Positions 6,801 to 7,031 of a stretch of 7,031 nt of DNA are shown one piece after another. A model generated the notes under the pieces. The model worked only from the letters and a program-made list of their open reading frames with translations. It did not search any database and was not told where the DNA came from. The DNA comes from Gammaproteobacteria bacterium. GTDB lineage: Bacteria; Pseudomonadota; Gammaproteobacteria; UBA4575. The position numbers were made by a program, and so were the translations under genes. The DNA lies in the NCBI GenBank assembly GCA_027297825.1, contig JAPUHH010000126.1, positions 1 to 7,031 on the forward strand. The letters run 5' to 3'. Every line of letters begins with the position of its first letter. The first letter of the stretch is position 1.

Positions 6801-6863
6801 TTTATACTTACTATATATAGAGTAGGGTTCGCTGCAGACTCCAACCACCGCCAACCAGTCTTG

Positions 6864-6877
6864 TCTCTTGCAAGAGA
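6864..6877. repeat. 14-bp perfect palindrome
   Basis: TCTCTTGCAAGAGA reads the same on both strands. It could be a dimeric regulator site or a small hairpin. It lies 40 bp downstream of the partial gene at the right edge, so an operator role for that gene is unlikely; a remnant of a mobile-element end is another possibility. Confidence 0.4.
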
Positions 6878-6890
6878 TACATAGATCTAT

Positions 6891-6914
6891 AAAAAAGTGC
6901 CTATTTCTGCAGGC
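6891..6914 (-). terminator. Candidate intrinsic terminator of the right-edge gene
   Basis: Read on the minus strand, GCCTG-CAGAAA-TAGGC forms a 5-bp stem (one G-U pair) followed two bases later by TTTTTT. It starts three bases after the stop codon of the right-edge partial gene, a typical position for a terminator. The stem is short, so the call is tentative. Confidence 0.4.
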
Positions 6915-6916
6915 TT

Positions 6917-7030
6917 TCAGGCTCTTTTCAATCTCGAAAGGGCACCGTGAAGCCCAACTTGTAGCGACAATTGCTCAAAAGCCTCTGTTGGCAAATTGCC
7001 GGTGCCCCTTGCAGCTAGATCAATAGTGGT
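6917..7030 (-). CDS. Unrecognised protein, last 37 codons (enters from the right edge)
   Basis: A minus-strand frame runs from the window edge to a TGA at 6919-6917. The visible C-terminus includes ARGTGNLPTEAFEQLSLQV and ends LSRLKRA; it is amphipathic and basic at the end. I cannot assign a family. Support for coding is modest: the frame is open to the edge, has protein-like composition and is followed immediately by a candidate terminator. Against this, the same bases contain an inverted repeat (6937-6947 with 7000-7010) that could mean a structured RNA or repeat instead. Confidence 0.4.
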   Translation of the reverse strand, partial: TTIDLAARGTGNLPTEAFEQLSLQVGLHGALSRLKRA

Positions 7031-7031
7031 T

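Larger units (their letters stand above)
6431..6916. other. Intergenic stretch of about 490 bp without a convincing gene
   Basis: No frame of useful length is seen. From left to right it holds the untranslated upstream region of the reductase gene, a very AT-rich stretch (6480-6550) suited to a minus-strand promoter although no good -35/-10 pair stands out, a 28-codon plus-strand frame (6550-6636) of doubtful reality, a short match to the GAATTCGTAGT repeat (6604-6614), four TTCCCTG motifs (6654-6800), a 14-bp palindrome (6864-6877) and a candidate terminator (6891-6914). The mix of repeats looks like an old landing zone for mobile DNA. Confidence 0.7.

Noticed and set aside
6820..6850. tRNA-like 3' end (GGGTTCG ... 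CCAACCA)
   Set aside because: No complementary T-stem or acceptor stem and no cloverleaf can be drawn around it.
6951..6992. Possible integron attC site (GCCCAAC ... GTTGGCA)
   Set aside because: The left box fits RYYYAAC but the right does not fit GTTRRRY, the span is shorter than usual attC sites, and no cassette layout or integrase is present.

Overview
The window looks like accessory or lightly populated chromosome from a moderately AT-rich Gram-negative bacterium. The evidence is a twin-arginine signal peptide, a probable lipoprotein, a proteobacterial-style AMP-ligase/PlsC fusion and an IS6-family insertion sequence. A beta- or gammaproteobacterium (for example a Nitrosomonas-like nitrifier) would fit, but that is an inference from general protein style and intergenic repeats; no marker gene here fixes the taxon.

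Layout, left to right. Positions 1-281 hold the 5' part of an unrecognised minus-strand gene that runs off the left edge. A complete IS6-family insertion sequence (353-1145, 793 bp, 16-bp perfect terminal inverted repeats, one DDE transposase) lies just upstream of it. After a short repeat-bearing spacer come three minus-strand genes, transcribed right to left: a Tat-exported aldo/keto reductase (6430-5516), a probable surface-anchored alpha/beta hydrolase (5340-4195), and a 944-residue multidomain protein (4128-1294) that joins an acyl carrier protein, a fatty acyl-AMP ligase and a PlsC-type acyltransferase. The last 600 bases are mostly non-coding, with clustered TTCCCTG motifs, a 14-bp palindrome, a candidate terminator and the last 37 codons of another unrecognised minus-strand gene entering from the right edge.

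How the genes may work together. The large protein carries in one chain what is needed to activate a free fatty acid as acyl-AMP, load it on its own phosphopantetheine arm and pass it to a lysolipid or glycerol-type acceptor. The hydrolase directly upstream (66-bp gap) could release or remodel acyl groups outside the inner membrane. The reductase is separated from the hydrolase by 175 bp containing an 83-bp inverted-repeat element, so it may be a separate transcription unit.

The main items for a second look are the ACP-ligase-acyltransferase fusion with its neighbours, and the inverted-repeat family (GAATTCGTAGT core) that occurs between the genes and at both sides of the three-gene block.
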